NCBI RefSeq assembly: GCF_003837865.1
Contig: NZ_RQIS01000001.1
Location: 561,699 to 625,698 of the forward strand
DNA: 64,000 nucleotides
Source: Paraburkholderia dinghuensis
Lineage (GTDB): Bacteria; Pseudomonadota; Gammaproteobacteria; Burkholderiales; Burkholderiaceae
Reading direction: 5' to 3'
The notes below the pieces were generated by a model, which saw nothing but the letters and a program-made list of their open reading frames with translations, had not been told where the DNA came from and did no database searches. This document shows, in pieces, positions 38,700 to 47,900 of this stretch (within the stretch, counting starts at the first letter, position 1; each line of letters starts with the position of its first letter). Both the position numbers and the translations under genes were made by a program.

Positions 38700-39872
38700 T
38701 CAATCCACGTGGTCGAGGATGATGCTTTCCAGCAACTTCACGATGCCAATGAAAGCAAGCGCGACAAGCACCGTTACAAACGCGTTGTAGAAACGCCTTG
38801 GCTCCAGCGGGTAAACCGGCATGGTCGGCGATTGCAGGATAGAGACCATCTTCAGCTTGCGAGCGGCATCCATACGTCCTTGTTCCAAAGACGCAAGCGC
38901 CGTCTTGTACAGGTCTTGTGCAAAATTCACCTGCATTTGGAGGCGCTGGAATTCCTCGACGGTGTAGTTAAGCGTTCTGTTTGCGGGCGAAGCCAGTTCG
39001 GCGCGTTTCTGTTCGATCTGCTGCTTCAGCGCATCGCGGTTCTTCCGGAGCATCACGACGGTGGGCTGGTCCGCGTTCAATCCCGGCGGCAGCGAAGCGA
39101 GCTGGGTATCGATATCGGTTTTTTGCGCTTCGAGTTTGTCGATGAGCGCATTGAGGCTATCCGCTGTCGACGCCGGCGCCGCCAGCCCCTTCCGGTTCTG
39201 GAAGTTGATCAGCGTTTGCGCGGTTTCGAGAAGATTGTCGTGCGCCAGCGTCACCTGCTTCGACAGAAAATCAACTTGCGACTGCGCAAGCCGATGACCG
39301 ATCTCATTCATGTGCGCCTCGCCAAACTTGACCATCAGTTCGACGATTGCCTGCGCCGTCTTCGCGTCGTACGCCTGTACCTGAATACGCAATACGCCGC
39401 TGTAGTCGTCGTACTCAACGTCGACGCGGTTAAGCCAGTACTGATAGAACTGCTCCCCTGGCGCATTCCTGAACCACATCCGCGAGATTGGATCGTGGTG
39501 CCAGTTACTGTAATGCGAGCGCAGATCGAGTACCGCATTGAGCTTTTCGAGCATGTCCACTGAGAGCAGATATTCGCGCAACAGCAGTTGATCGGCACTA
39601 CTGGCACCGCCCGCAGCGGCAAGCGCCGCCGGCACGACCACGCTGGGGCCGTTGACCTGGTCCGTTCTCTGGATGATCACCGTGGCCTGGGACACGTAGC
39701 GATCCGAAGCGACCAGCAGCCAGTATGGAATGGACAGTACGGCGTAAATGATCGCCAGTCGGATAAACAGCTTGAACACCCTGATCGTAAGCAGTGCTCT
39801 TTTGGCCTTTTCATAAGCCGCGACCCATTTTCCGGTCATGCGCCGGGTGTCGGTTACCAATGATTCGTTCAT
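38700..39872 (-). CDS. kpsE: Capsule export inner-membrane protein, KpsE/CtrB/BexC family
   Basis: A 390-residue polysaccharide co-polymerase of the kind used with ABC capsule exporters. Two membrane helices (about residues 35-58 and 360-380) flank a large periplasmic region with long helices (about 170-340, rich in Gln/Lys/Asp/Leu). The PLEPRRFYN segment just before the second helix is the family's proline-rich signature. It bridges the ABC transporter and the outer-membrane OPX protein. Its ATG overlaps the kpsT stop as ATGA. Confidence 0.92.
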   Translation of the reverse strand: MNESLVTDTRRMTGKWVAAYEKAKRALLTIRVFKLFIRLAIIYAVLSIPYWLLVASDRYVSQATVIIQRTDQVNGPSVVVPAALAAAGGASSADQLLLREYLLSVDMLEKLNAVLDLRSHYSNWHHDPISRMWFRNAPGEQFYQYWLNRVDVEYDDYSGVLRIQVQAYDAKTAQAIVELMVKFGEAHMNEIGHRLAQSQVDFLSKQVTLAHDNLLETAQTLINFQNRKGLAAPASTADSLNALIDKLEAQKTDIDTQLASLPPGLNADQPTVVMLRKNRDALKQQIEQKRAELASPANRTLNYTVEEFQRLQMQVNFAQDLYKTALASLEQGRMDAARKLKMVSILQSPTMPVYPLEPRRFYNAFVTVLVALAFIGIVKLLESIILDHVD

Positions 39873-40531
39873 GAGAAAAGTTTGGTCTTGTATGCCGTCA
39901 GCGCTTCGTCGAGGTCGTCGAACCAGCGTGCCTGCCCGCCGTCGATCCAGATCGCCGACTCGCAAAATTGCTTTAGCGTGCCTTCGTCATGGGAAACCAT
40001 GATCACGCTGGACTTACTCGCCATGCCCTTGAACGCATCGGCGGCTTTCTTTCTAAACCGTGCGTCGCCTGCGGCAGTCACCTCGTCGGAGATGTAGACG
40101 TCGAAATCGAATGCCAACGACAACGCGAATTGAAGTCGTGATCGCATTCCGGAGGAATAGGTTCGGACTGGTTCGTCGAAAGCGCCGCCCAGTTCTGCGA
40201 ATTCCTGAATGAACGCGAGACGACCCTGAAGTTCGTCCTGGTGACCATGTACCCGGCAAACGAATTTCGCGTTCTGGCGTCCCGTCAATGTCCCTTCAAG
40301 ACCCCCACCGCCCATCGGCCACGACACCCTGCAGCGGCGCTCGACCCGGCCTTTGGTCGGGAAATCGATGCCGCCGATAAGCCGCAGCAACGTGGACTTG
40401 CCCGCACCATTGTGTCCAACCAGGGCTACGCTGCGGCGGGACGGGATGGTCAAGGTAATACCCTGCAATACCCAATTCCCGGCGCCGTGGTCGGTCATGT
40501 AGCGCTTGTAAACGTTATCGATGACTATCAC
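39869..40531 (-). CDS. kpsT: ABC capsule exporter ATPase, KpsT/CtrD/Wzt family
   Basis: A 220-residue ABC ATPase that powers polysaccharide export. Walker A is VGHNGAGKSTLL (about residue 40), the signature is YSSGMRSRLQFALS, the Walker B/acidic pair lies in DVYISDEV, and the H-loop is VSHDEGTL. There is no C-terminal carbohydrate-binding domain of the O9a Wzt type, so export would not depend on recognition of a capped end by Wzt. The start is GTG at 40531 (GTGA overlap with the permease stop); the frame open upstream is the permease region in another frame. Confidence 0.94.
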   Translation of the reverse strand: MIVIDNVYKRYMTDHGAGNWVLQGITLTIPSRRSVALVGHNGAGKSTLLRLIGGIDFPTKGRVERRCRVSWPMGGGGLEGTLTGRQNAKFVCRVHGHQDELQGRLAFIQEFAELGGAFDEPVRTYSSGMRSRLQFALSLAFDFDVYISDEVTAAGDARFRKKAADAFKGMASKSSVIMVSHDEGTLKQFCESAIWIDGGQARWFDDLDEALTAYKTKLFS

Positions 40532-41346
40532 CGCATCACCAGCTTTCTGGAAAAGCGCTTGTACAGCGCAAGGCCGACCAGCATCAGCCCTAGCGCCCAT
40601 GCATAGAGATAGGCCAGGCTTACGCCGTCGAGCGGGTGATAGGTCGGCAAAAATCCCTGCCTCATGAGTTCGATCCCATTCACCACCGGATTCGCAACAA
40701 AAAAATACTGGTACGGCGCGGGCACGTATAACGAAAGCGGAAGCAACGCTCCCGAGATGTAGTACAGCGGTAGATATAGCAATTTGAATATGTGGTCGAG
40801 TTCGGGCACGAAGTGCAATCCGACCGAAGTTATCATCCCAAGCCCCAAGCCGATCAGCCATAACCCCGCCATGCTCAGCATCACAAGCAGCGGGTCTCCG
40901 GGTAGCCAGACGGGGTTCAGCAAATCGGGGGTCGCCGCATGACCGGACGCGATCGCAAGGGCGACAATTATTATCGCGATCGGCACCATAAGGAACAGCT
41001 CGAGGACGGCTCTCACGATGGCGACATCGAATGGCTTGACTTGCCGATACGCGAAGAACGCCTTGTTGCAGTCGATCCCGTGCAGCACTTGCGTCCACGT
41101 CCGACGCCAAAGCAAGAAACCGATAAACCCGGCGATGATCCACATATTGATCGCCATTCCACCGACCTTATGAACGTGGAATGTCTCAAGTCCGAATGCG
41201 TGTATCGATATGTAGATAATCGGTTCGACCAGCAGCCACAGCCACGCAGCGCGTGCCTCGAACAGACGGTCGAGGGCCTCACGCAAAAACATGGCATTCC
41301 ATACGGAAAATGTAATCGAAAATGGCGTGCGAACTCTTTCCGTCAT
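40528..41346 (-). CDS. kpsM: ABC capsule exporter permease, KpsM/CtrC/BexB family
   Basis: A 272-residue inner-membrane protein with about six membrane helices (the ABC-2 fold). It opens with a basic cytoplasmic N-terminus, then WLLVEPIIYISIHAFG and later LYLPLYYISGALLPLSLYVPAPYQY, which is typical of KpsM/CtrC. It pairs with the following ATPase to move the finished polymer from the cytosol into the KpsE/OPX conduit. It begins 2 bases after the OPX gene stop. Confidence 0.94.
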   Translation of the reverse strand: MTERVRTPFSITFSVWNAMFLREALDRLFEARAAWLWLLVEPIIYISIHAFGLETFHVHKVGGMAINMWIIAGFIGFLLWRRTWTQVLHGIDCNKAFFAYRQVKPFDVAIVRAVLELFLMVPIAIIIVALAIASGHAATPDLLNPVWLPGDPLLVMLSMAGLWLIGLGLGMITSVGLHFVPELDHIFKLLYLPLYYISGALLPLSLYVPAPYQYFFVANPVVNGIELMRQGFLPTYHPLDGVSLAYLYAWALGLMLVGLALYKRFSRKLVMR

Positions 41347-41348
41347 GA

Positions 41349-42533
41349 TCAGTTACTGAAATCGTTCGTAAAAGTCACAGCCGGATTCGCGACCAGCGCG
41401 ATATACGAAAGGAATTTCCTGAATTCCGCCCCAGGCGAATTCGAGACATAAATCAGGTCATGATTCTCGATCGGAAAATTCTGCGTCACAAAAAACGCCG
41501 CCGGATCGCGCAAATCGATCTCATACACCACGGGCACGGTCCCATTCGCCGACGCAACGACCTTGCCGTCCTTGCTATCGACGAGCTTCGCATCCTCAAA
41601 CCGGAACACGAACACCCCGCGAGCATCCGCACGGTTATCGCTAAGCCCGCCAGAACGCGCCAGCGCCTGCGCCAGTGAAATCCCCTGCGCCTCAAACGGA
41701 ATCTCATCATTCTTGCCTGTCGCGCCAAGAATAGAAAAGGTATTCGGCTGATAAAGCGCCGTCACCACGTCGCCTGGTTTAAGCAGCACGTTTTGCTTCG
41801 GATCACGAATTACTGAATCGAGCGGCATGACGGCCGTGACATCGCCACGCGAAAGCTGCACCGCCATATGGCTGATCGTCTGCTTCACGCCGCCCGAGAA
41901 CGCCAGCGCATCAAGCAGCCGCTCACCCTTCGGTGTTAGCGGCAACATCGAGCTGTTGTTTACCTCGCCTACAACCGTGACATTCGACGCATTGTTCTTC
42001 TTCACGGTAACGAGCACCTGAGGCTGATTCGCCTTGCCCTTCAGGTGGCGAACGATGCTCGCCTCGATCTCCTCGTTGGTGTGGCCGCTCACGTTGACGC
42101 GGCCCGCAAACGGAATCGAAATCGTGCCGTCGGACGCCACCATCTGCGTCGGCAGCGTGACGCCGACCGACGTGTTCTGCCCGACCGAGGGCAGCGATAC
42201 GGGCACGGAAGACATGGTCCCAAACAGCATCGCGGGCGGCGCCTCCCAGATCGTCACCTCGATCACGTCGCCGGGGCCAATCACGTAATTGTTGTCCGCG
42301 TGGCTTGCGAAGGTGTTCGAGAACAGCCCGTGCCTCTTCGAGGCAGCCAGTTTGCGCGCCAACTCGTCGTTGACGTCCACCACTTTGATGCCTTCGATTC
42401 GCCCGGTTTCCGGCGCTTGCTCGATTCGCTCACGACTCGCGCCGGACGCGGGCAACCAGTCCGGAAAGGTCGCGCAACCCGAGAGCGCCGACACCACGGC
42501 GACGCAACCCAAAAAACAAAAATTCCTCTTCAT
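41349..42533 (-). CDS. Outer-membrane polysaccharide export lipoprotein (OPX; Wza/CtrA/BexD type)
   Basis: A 394-residue OPX protein. The signal peptide ends in the lipobox LSGC (Cys20). A PES/poly_export domain follows (about residues 80-190: YVIGPGDVIEVTIWEAP, then DGTISIPFAGRVNVSG), then two SLBB-like domains (about 195-270 and 275-375), and a C-terminal amphipathic end. It forms the outer-membrane channel for the polymer. The gene is 112 bases after the oxoamine synthase gene and leads the exporter block. Confidence 0.94.
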   Translation of the reverse strand: MKRNFCFLGCVAVVSALSGCATFPDWLPASGASRERIEQAPETGRIEGIKVVDVNDELARKLAASKRHGLFSNTFASHADNNYVIGPGDVIEVTIWEAPPAMLFGTMSSVPVSLPSVGQNTSVGVTLPTQMVASDGTISIPFAGRVNVSGHTNEEIEASIVRHLKGKANQPQVLVTVKKNNASNVTVVGEVNNSSMLPLTPKGERLLDALAFSGGVKQTISHMAVQLSRGDVTAVMPLDSVIRDPKQNVLLKPGDVVTALYQPNTFSILGATGKNDEIPFEAQGISLAQALARSGGLSDNRADARGVFVFRFEDAKLVDSKDGKVVASANGTVPVVYEIDLRDPAAFFVTQNFPIENHDLIYVSNSPGAEFRKFLSYIALVANPAVTFTNDFSN

Positions 42534-42645
42534 CGATCGTCAGCCACTGAACGCACCGGACGACGATAGCGCCGCCGATGCTGCCGGAGTCACGCGCAAA
42601 TCGCGCCGTTCACCGGGAAAAATCGAAAGACAGAACGTGCGTACA

Positions 42646-44007
42646 TCAACTTACGCGCCGCCCCGCAAGTTGCGCCAACGCCCTCACCGCGCGAGTGATC
42701 TGCTCCGGCTCATGCGTCGAACAAATAAAAAACCGCAGCCGCGCCGCTTTTTCCTCGACGGCCGGATAAAAGATCGGCTGCACGTTGATCCCTTCGTCAA
42801 ACAGCGAATTCGCCCACTGCGCGGCTTTCACCGAACTTCCGGTGATCACCGGCACGACGGCGAACCCCTCGCTCGTGCCAGTATCGAGACCGGCGGCACG
42901 CGCCTCGGTCAGGAACTGGCGTCCGCGCGCCTGCAACCGCGCGACACGCTCCGGTTCCGCAAGCATGCATTCCAGCGCGGCAAGCGACGCTTCGGCAAGC
43001 GACGGCGCAAGCCCAACGCTGTACGTGAAACCCGGCGCGAGATAGCGCAGCATGTCCACGAGCGGCTGGCAGCCGGCGATGAATCCGCCACAACCGGCCA
43101 GCGTTTTGCTCATCGTGCCCATCCAGAGGTCCACGCGAGCGGACTCGACGCCGCATTGTTCGCGGATGCCCTTGCCCGTCGCGCCAAGCACGCCAAGCGA
43201 ATGCGCTTCGTCGACCATCAGAAACCCGCCGTGACGCTCCTTCACTTCGCAGAAACGCTGCAGGTCCGGAAAATCGCCGTCCATGCTGTACAGCCCTTCG
43301 ATCGCGATCAGCACGTTCCGGTAGTCGCCGCGCACACGGGCAAGCAGTTCGTCGAGCGCCTGCCAGTCGTTATGCGCAAAGCTCAGCCGTTTCGCGCCGC
43401 TCAGTTGCGCACCCATCAGGATGCTGTTGTGCGCAAGCGAGTCGTGTACGACCAGGTCGCCCGGCCCGAACAGCGTGTCGATCACAGTCACGTTCGTCGC
43501 GTGACCGCTGACGAACGCGAGGCAATCATCGGTTTCGTACAGCGAAGCGAGCGCGTGTTCGAGTTCGCGATGCACCGGACGCTCACCGGCAACGATGCGG
43601 CTCGCCGAGGCCGACGTGCCGTAACGGTCGACAGCCGCTTTCGTCCGCGCCACGACCACCGGGTCGCCAGCGAACCCAAGGTAGCTGTAGTTCGCAAAAT
43701 TCACGTATTCGCGGCCGTCGATTCGGGTCGTCGCACCCGCGATACCTTCGTGAACGCGAAAGAACGGCGACTCGACACGCAGCCGCGCGCCCATCTCGCG
43801 CATCAACCTGACTTGCTGATATTGCGGCATCGATTCGAAGCGTTCACGCGGCGACACAAGGTGCGCGGTCTGCGCAGCGCGCGGATCGGGCGCACCGGGT
43901 GCCGCGGCCGCCGCGGTCGCCCGCTCCAGTTGCCGCTTCAACGCTTTGGCCGCCAACTGCTGGCGCAGGTTTTCTCCAATTCCCATCCGATTTATTCCGA
44001 ACTGCAT
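42646..44007 (-). CDS. wcbT: PLP-dependent alpha-oxoamine synthase (AONS/SPT family; WcbT-like)
   Basis: About 453 residues. The family (8-amino-7-oxononanoate, serine palmitoyl, 5-aminolevulinate and Fum8-type synthases) condenses an amino acid with an acyl thioester, releasing CO2. Visible: NFANYSYLGFAGDP substrate entry, GTSASASRIVAGERPVHRELE, the PLP-stacking region FVSGHATNV, VDEAHSLGVLG (about 265-275) and the Schiff-base Lys301 in MSKTLAGCGG. An 80-residue N-terminal helical extension precedes the core. It sits next to an LpxC paralogue and PKS, so its acyl donor is most likely the PKS ACP product. The start at 44007 clears the lpxC stop by 16 bases; Met at 43986 is an alternative. The wcbT label rests on order and family recall. 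Confidence 0.85.
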   Translation of the reverse strand: MQFGINRMGIGENLRQQLAAKALKRQLERATAAAAAPGAPDPRAAQTAHLVSPRERFESMPQYQQVRLMREMGARLRVESPFFRVHEGIAGATTRIDGREYVNFANYSYLGFAGDPVVVARTKAAVDRYGTSASASRIVAGERPVHRELEHALASLYETDDCLAFVSGHATNVTVIDTLFGPGDLVVHDSLAHNSILMGAQLSGAKRLSFAHNDWQALDELLARVRGDYRNVLIAIEGLYSMDGDFPDLQRFCEVKERHGGFLMVDEAHSLGVLGATGKGIREQCGVESARVDLWMGTMSKTLAGCGGFIAGCQPLVDMLRYLAPGFTYSVGLAPSLAEASLAALECMLAEPERVARLQARGRQFLTEARAAGLDTGTSEGFAVVPVITGSSVKAAQWANSLFDEGINVQPIFYPAVEEKAARLRFFICSTHEPEQITRAVRALAQLAGRRVS

Positions 44008-44023
44008 ATCTGCCAGGCCCGCA

Positions 44024-44980
44024 TCAAGCGCGCGCCTCGACCCATTCGCACGCACCGGGCGTGGCGAGCAGCGCCGAGAGCAGCCTGTAATTCATTTCAT
44101 GGGTCGGACGTCGCGCCGTTACGTGTCCGAGCAGCGGTGCGCCCGCGAGCGCGAGGTCACCGACGAGATCCAGCACGCGATGCCGTACGAATTCGTCCGG
44201 CTGACGCAAACCACCGATCACGCGCTTGCCAACGACCGATGCGGTGCACGACGGACTCGCGCCACGCAGGATCGGCATCCCGCGCAGATAGCCGACCACG
44301 ATCGCCGGCACCGCCCATTTGATCTGACCGTACGAGCGCGCCGACGCAATCTCGTCGGCGAACGTGCGCGGCGTAAGCTGTCCACTCCATTCCATTTCGC
44401 CGAAGCCCTTCAGGTCGTTGTTACGCACGGTCAGTGCGTAGTCCTCAGCGGGCTCGACGCGCATCTCGCGACGCGCAGCGCCCTTGCCGTCAGCGACGCT
44501 GACCGGTTTCAGCACGCGCAGAAAGCGCTTCGGCCCCGGCAGCGCGGTGCGGCCGCAGGCGGTGATCGCATCGATCCAGGGCTGAGCGCTGCCGTCGAGG
44601 ATCGGCACTTCCTCTGTGTCGAGTTCCACGATCGCATGATCGATCTCGCACGCGAGCAACGACGCGAGCAGATGCTCGACCGTGCGCACGCCGACACCGT
44701 CGGCCGCGCGCAGCATCGTGCACAGCGGCTGCGCGTGGCGCAGCGATGGATCGGCGGACACCACGCCGAGCGTGTGTCCGTCGCGAACACGCCGGAAGGT
44801 GATGCCGCGCTGCCCATCCCGCTCGGACTGCGACGGCCCGGCAGGCAGGATCCGCACGTTCACGCGCCGCCCGGTGTGCAGGCCGCGTCCCGACAACACG
44901 AGGGGCCGGCTGAGCGTCCCTTCGCTTGCCTGCCAGCCCGGGGGCAACGTCACTGCACCAATGCCGGCTTCTGCAAGCAT
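44024..44980 (-). CDS. wcbS: LpxC paralogue (UDP-acyl-GlcNAc-deacetylase-like; WcbS-like)
   Basis: A 318-residue zinc amidohydrolase fold like LpxC. Both halves are intact: LSGRGLHTGRRV (about residues 29-40), TVEHLLASLLACEIDHA with Glu102 and His103, DEFVRHRVLDLVGDL with His267 and Asp271, and RPTHEMNYRLL with His294. The spacing His267-His294 (27) equals that of the known zinc/catalytic His pair of E. coli LpxC (238/265). The phosphate-contact Lys after the second His is Arg here. The gene starts inside the PKS 3' end (31-base overlap). A housekeeping lpxC should lie elsewhere; this one probably removes an acyl group from another lipid-linked amine. The symbol is from cluster order. Confidence 0.85.
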   Translation of the reverse strand: MLAEAGIGAVTLPPGWQASEGTLSRPLVLSGRGLHTGRRVNVRILPAGPSQSERDGQRGITFRRVRDGHTLGVVSADPSLRHAQPLCTMLRAADGVGVRTVEHLLASLLACEIDHAIVELDTEEVPILDGSAQPWIDAITACGRTALPGPKRFLRVLKPVSVADGKGAARREMRVEPAEDYALTVRNNDLKGFGEMEWSGQLTPRTFADEIASARSYGQIKWAVPAIVVGYLRGMPILRGASPSCTASVVGKRVIGGLRQPDEFVRHRVLDLVGDLALAGAPLLGHVTARRPTHEMNYRLLSALLATPGACEWVEARA

Positions 44981-47900
44981 CGCCCGTCCTCCTGATGTTG
45001 TCCTTCGCTTTCCTTATTACTTTCGAGAACGGCACGCGCGTCGTCTTCATCGAGCGCGTGCCGTGCGGCGAATGCCGCAACCTGTTCGTCCGCCGCACCG
45101 GCAGCGCCGGGTTCGCCTGCTTGCGGCCCGTCGAGCAGATCGACGATCCGCACGGCGAGCGCGTTCACGGTCGCGCCTTCTGCGATCGCCATGATCGACA
45201 GCCTCACGCCGAACGATTCCTGGACGGCCATGCCGAGTTCCATGCCCATCAGCGAGTCCATGCCGAGATCGAGCACGGAACGATCGAGATCGATGCGTTC
45301 CGGCGACATGTGCAGGATGCGGGCGATCTGGCCGCGCAGCGTCGTCTCGACCAGCGCGACGGCTTCCGCCCTCGGCAGCGAACGCATTTGTTCGAGCCGC
45401 AGATGGTCGTCCTCCGACGTCTCCGACGCACCGCCCTTCAGCGCCGCGTAGCGGCGAGCCTGCGCGGCAGGCATGCCGCGCGCGATCGCTGACCAGTCGA
45501 GACGCACCACGGCTTCGCCGGGCGCTCCGCTCACGAGCACGCGCTCGAGCGCGGCCATTGCCTCGCCGGACGTGATCGACGCACCGCCAATGCGGCCCTG
45601 CAGTGCTTCACGCGTCGCGCTGTTGCGCGCGAGAAAGCCGACGTCCTCGATGGGGCCCCACGCCATGAACGCGGCGGGCAGTCCGGTTGTGCGGCGATGC
45701 GCGACAAGCGCCTCGAGAAAACTGTTCGCCGCGACATATGCACCCTGTCCCGGATTGCCGAGATACGTGGTGGCGGACGAATACAACACGAAGAAGTCGA
45801 GCGCACAGCGCTGCGTCGCGCGATGCAGGTTCCATGCGCCCGCGACCTTCGGTTCGAACACGGCTTGCATGCGCGCGTCGTCGAAGTTGCGCAACAGTCC
45901 GTCGTCGATGTGCATCGCCGAGTGCAGCACACCCTTCAGTGGCGTGCCGCGGCTTTCGATCTCGCTGACAAGACGGTTGAGCGCGTCCGGGTCGGCGACG
46001 TCGCACGACGCGACCGATACGCTCACGCCTTGTTCGGCAGCCCAGCGTCCGGTTTCCTGCGTCCTCGCGCCGTCGAGCAAGCCGCTGCGGCTCGCGAGCG
46101 TCACATGACGCGCGCCGCGCGAGATCATCCAGCGCGCGCTCTCGTAACCGAGGCCGCCCGTGCCGCCGATGACCAGATACGCTGCCTGCGGGTCCAGCCG
46201 CAGCGCCGGCTGTTCGGCGCCGCGGGCCGGCGCTGGCGTGCCCGACGCATACGTGACGAGCACCTTGCCGATCTGGCGCGCCTGCTGCATGTAGCGAAAC
46301 GCTTCTTCGACGCGCGCGGCCGGGAACGCGCGGTACGGCAACGGATGCAGTACGTCGCGCGCGAACAGGTCCATCACCTCTCCGAACAGACGCGCCGTGA
46401 GTCCGGGCAGCGTCCCCATCAACTGATCCGCATCGATGCCGAAATAGCTGATGTTGTTGCGGAACGGACGCAAGCCGATCTGGCTGTTCTCGTAGAAATC
46501 GCGCTTGCCCAGTTCGAGGAAACGGCCGAACGGACGCAGCGTGTCGATGCCGCGCACCATCGCTTCGCCCGCGAGCGAATTGAGCACGACGTCCACGCCC
46601 TCGCCGTTCGTGTACGCCAGAATCTCGTCGGCAAACCCGAGGCTGCGCGAATCGAACACGCGATCGGCCCCGAGCAGACGCACGAATTCGCGCTTTTCGT
46701 CGGTGCCGGCCGTCGCGAGCACTTCCGCGCCGAGGTGGAGCGCGAGCTTGATCGCCGCGATACCGACACCGCCCGCACCGCCGTGTACGAGCACACGCTC
46801 GCCGCGCCGCAGCCGTGCAAGCTCGCTCAGCGCGTAGTACGCGGTGAAGAAGGTCGTCGGGATCGTCGCGGCTTCCTCGAACGACATGTCGTCCGGCTTG
46901 CGCGCGATCGCCGTCGCGCGTGTGATCACGCGCGTCGCGAACGATGCGGGTGCAAAACCGAGCACGGCATCACCCACCGCCCAGTTTGCGACGTCCGCGC
47001 CCACGCGGACGACTCGCCCCGACAACTCCATGCCGATCGTCGCGCCCGCAAAACCGGTCTCGACCGCTTCGTCCGACAGCAGTCCCATCGCGTACATCAC
47101 GTCGCGGAAATTCAGTCCGGTCGCGACCGGCGCGATCTCAACCTCGTCCGCAGCCAGTTCGCGCTGCTGCAACGCGAACCATTCGAGATTGCGCAGCGAG
47201 CCGGGCATGTCGAACGCCAGCACCGCGGGCGACGTGACAAGCGCCGCATCGCTGCGCTGCGCGGCCTGCTGCGCCGACAGCATGCGGGGCACGTAGCGGC
47301 CCTGTGGCGCAAGCAGAACTTCTTCCTCGCCGTCGTCGTTGAGCAGCGCGCGCACGAGTTGCAGCGCTTCATGCTCACCTGCAACCGTCACGTCGATCAG
47401 GCGCAGCGAAAGCGCCGGATACTCGTTCGCGATCACGCGGCCGAGGCCCCACAGCGTCGCCTGTTCGGGATGCGCCGACGCGTCGCCGGCAAACGGTGCG
47501 CCGCCGCGCGTCACGACGCACAGCCGGACCTGCGCGGCCACGCCGGCTGCGTCGATCTCGCGTACGAGCGCGGCAAGCGCCAGCGCCAGCGCGCCGTGCT
47601 GCTGCGCGCGCATCAGATCGGCGCCGGTGGCGTCATCGCGTTGCGCAAGCGGCAAGTGCGATGCGACGAACACGACGTGTGCCGGCGCCACGTTGTGCGA
47701 AAACCATGCGGCAGCGTCGCGTGTGCACGTCGATTCGACATCGCAGCCGGCGCGCGCAAGCTCGGCTTCCAGCGCGGCGCCGAATGCATCGTCGCCGTGC
47801 TGCACGATCAGCCAGGGTTGGTCGCCGGCAGCGGTGAGGTCCGCGTGCCGCACTGCCGCCGACCTGCGTGCGACGACGAGCGTCGGCATTCCTTCCAGAT

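Noticed and set aside
43986..44055. Annotating the oxoamine synthase as biotin-pathway BioF
   Set aside because: It has a long N-terminal extension and sits with a PKS, LpxC paralogue and capsule export genes, with no other bio genes nearby.
42289..44322. Forward 677-codon frame across the OPX/oxoamine synthase/LpxC genes
   Set aside because: It spans three genuine reverse-strand genes and their intergenic gap; no coherent protein.
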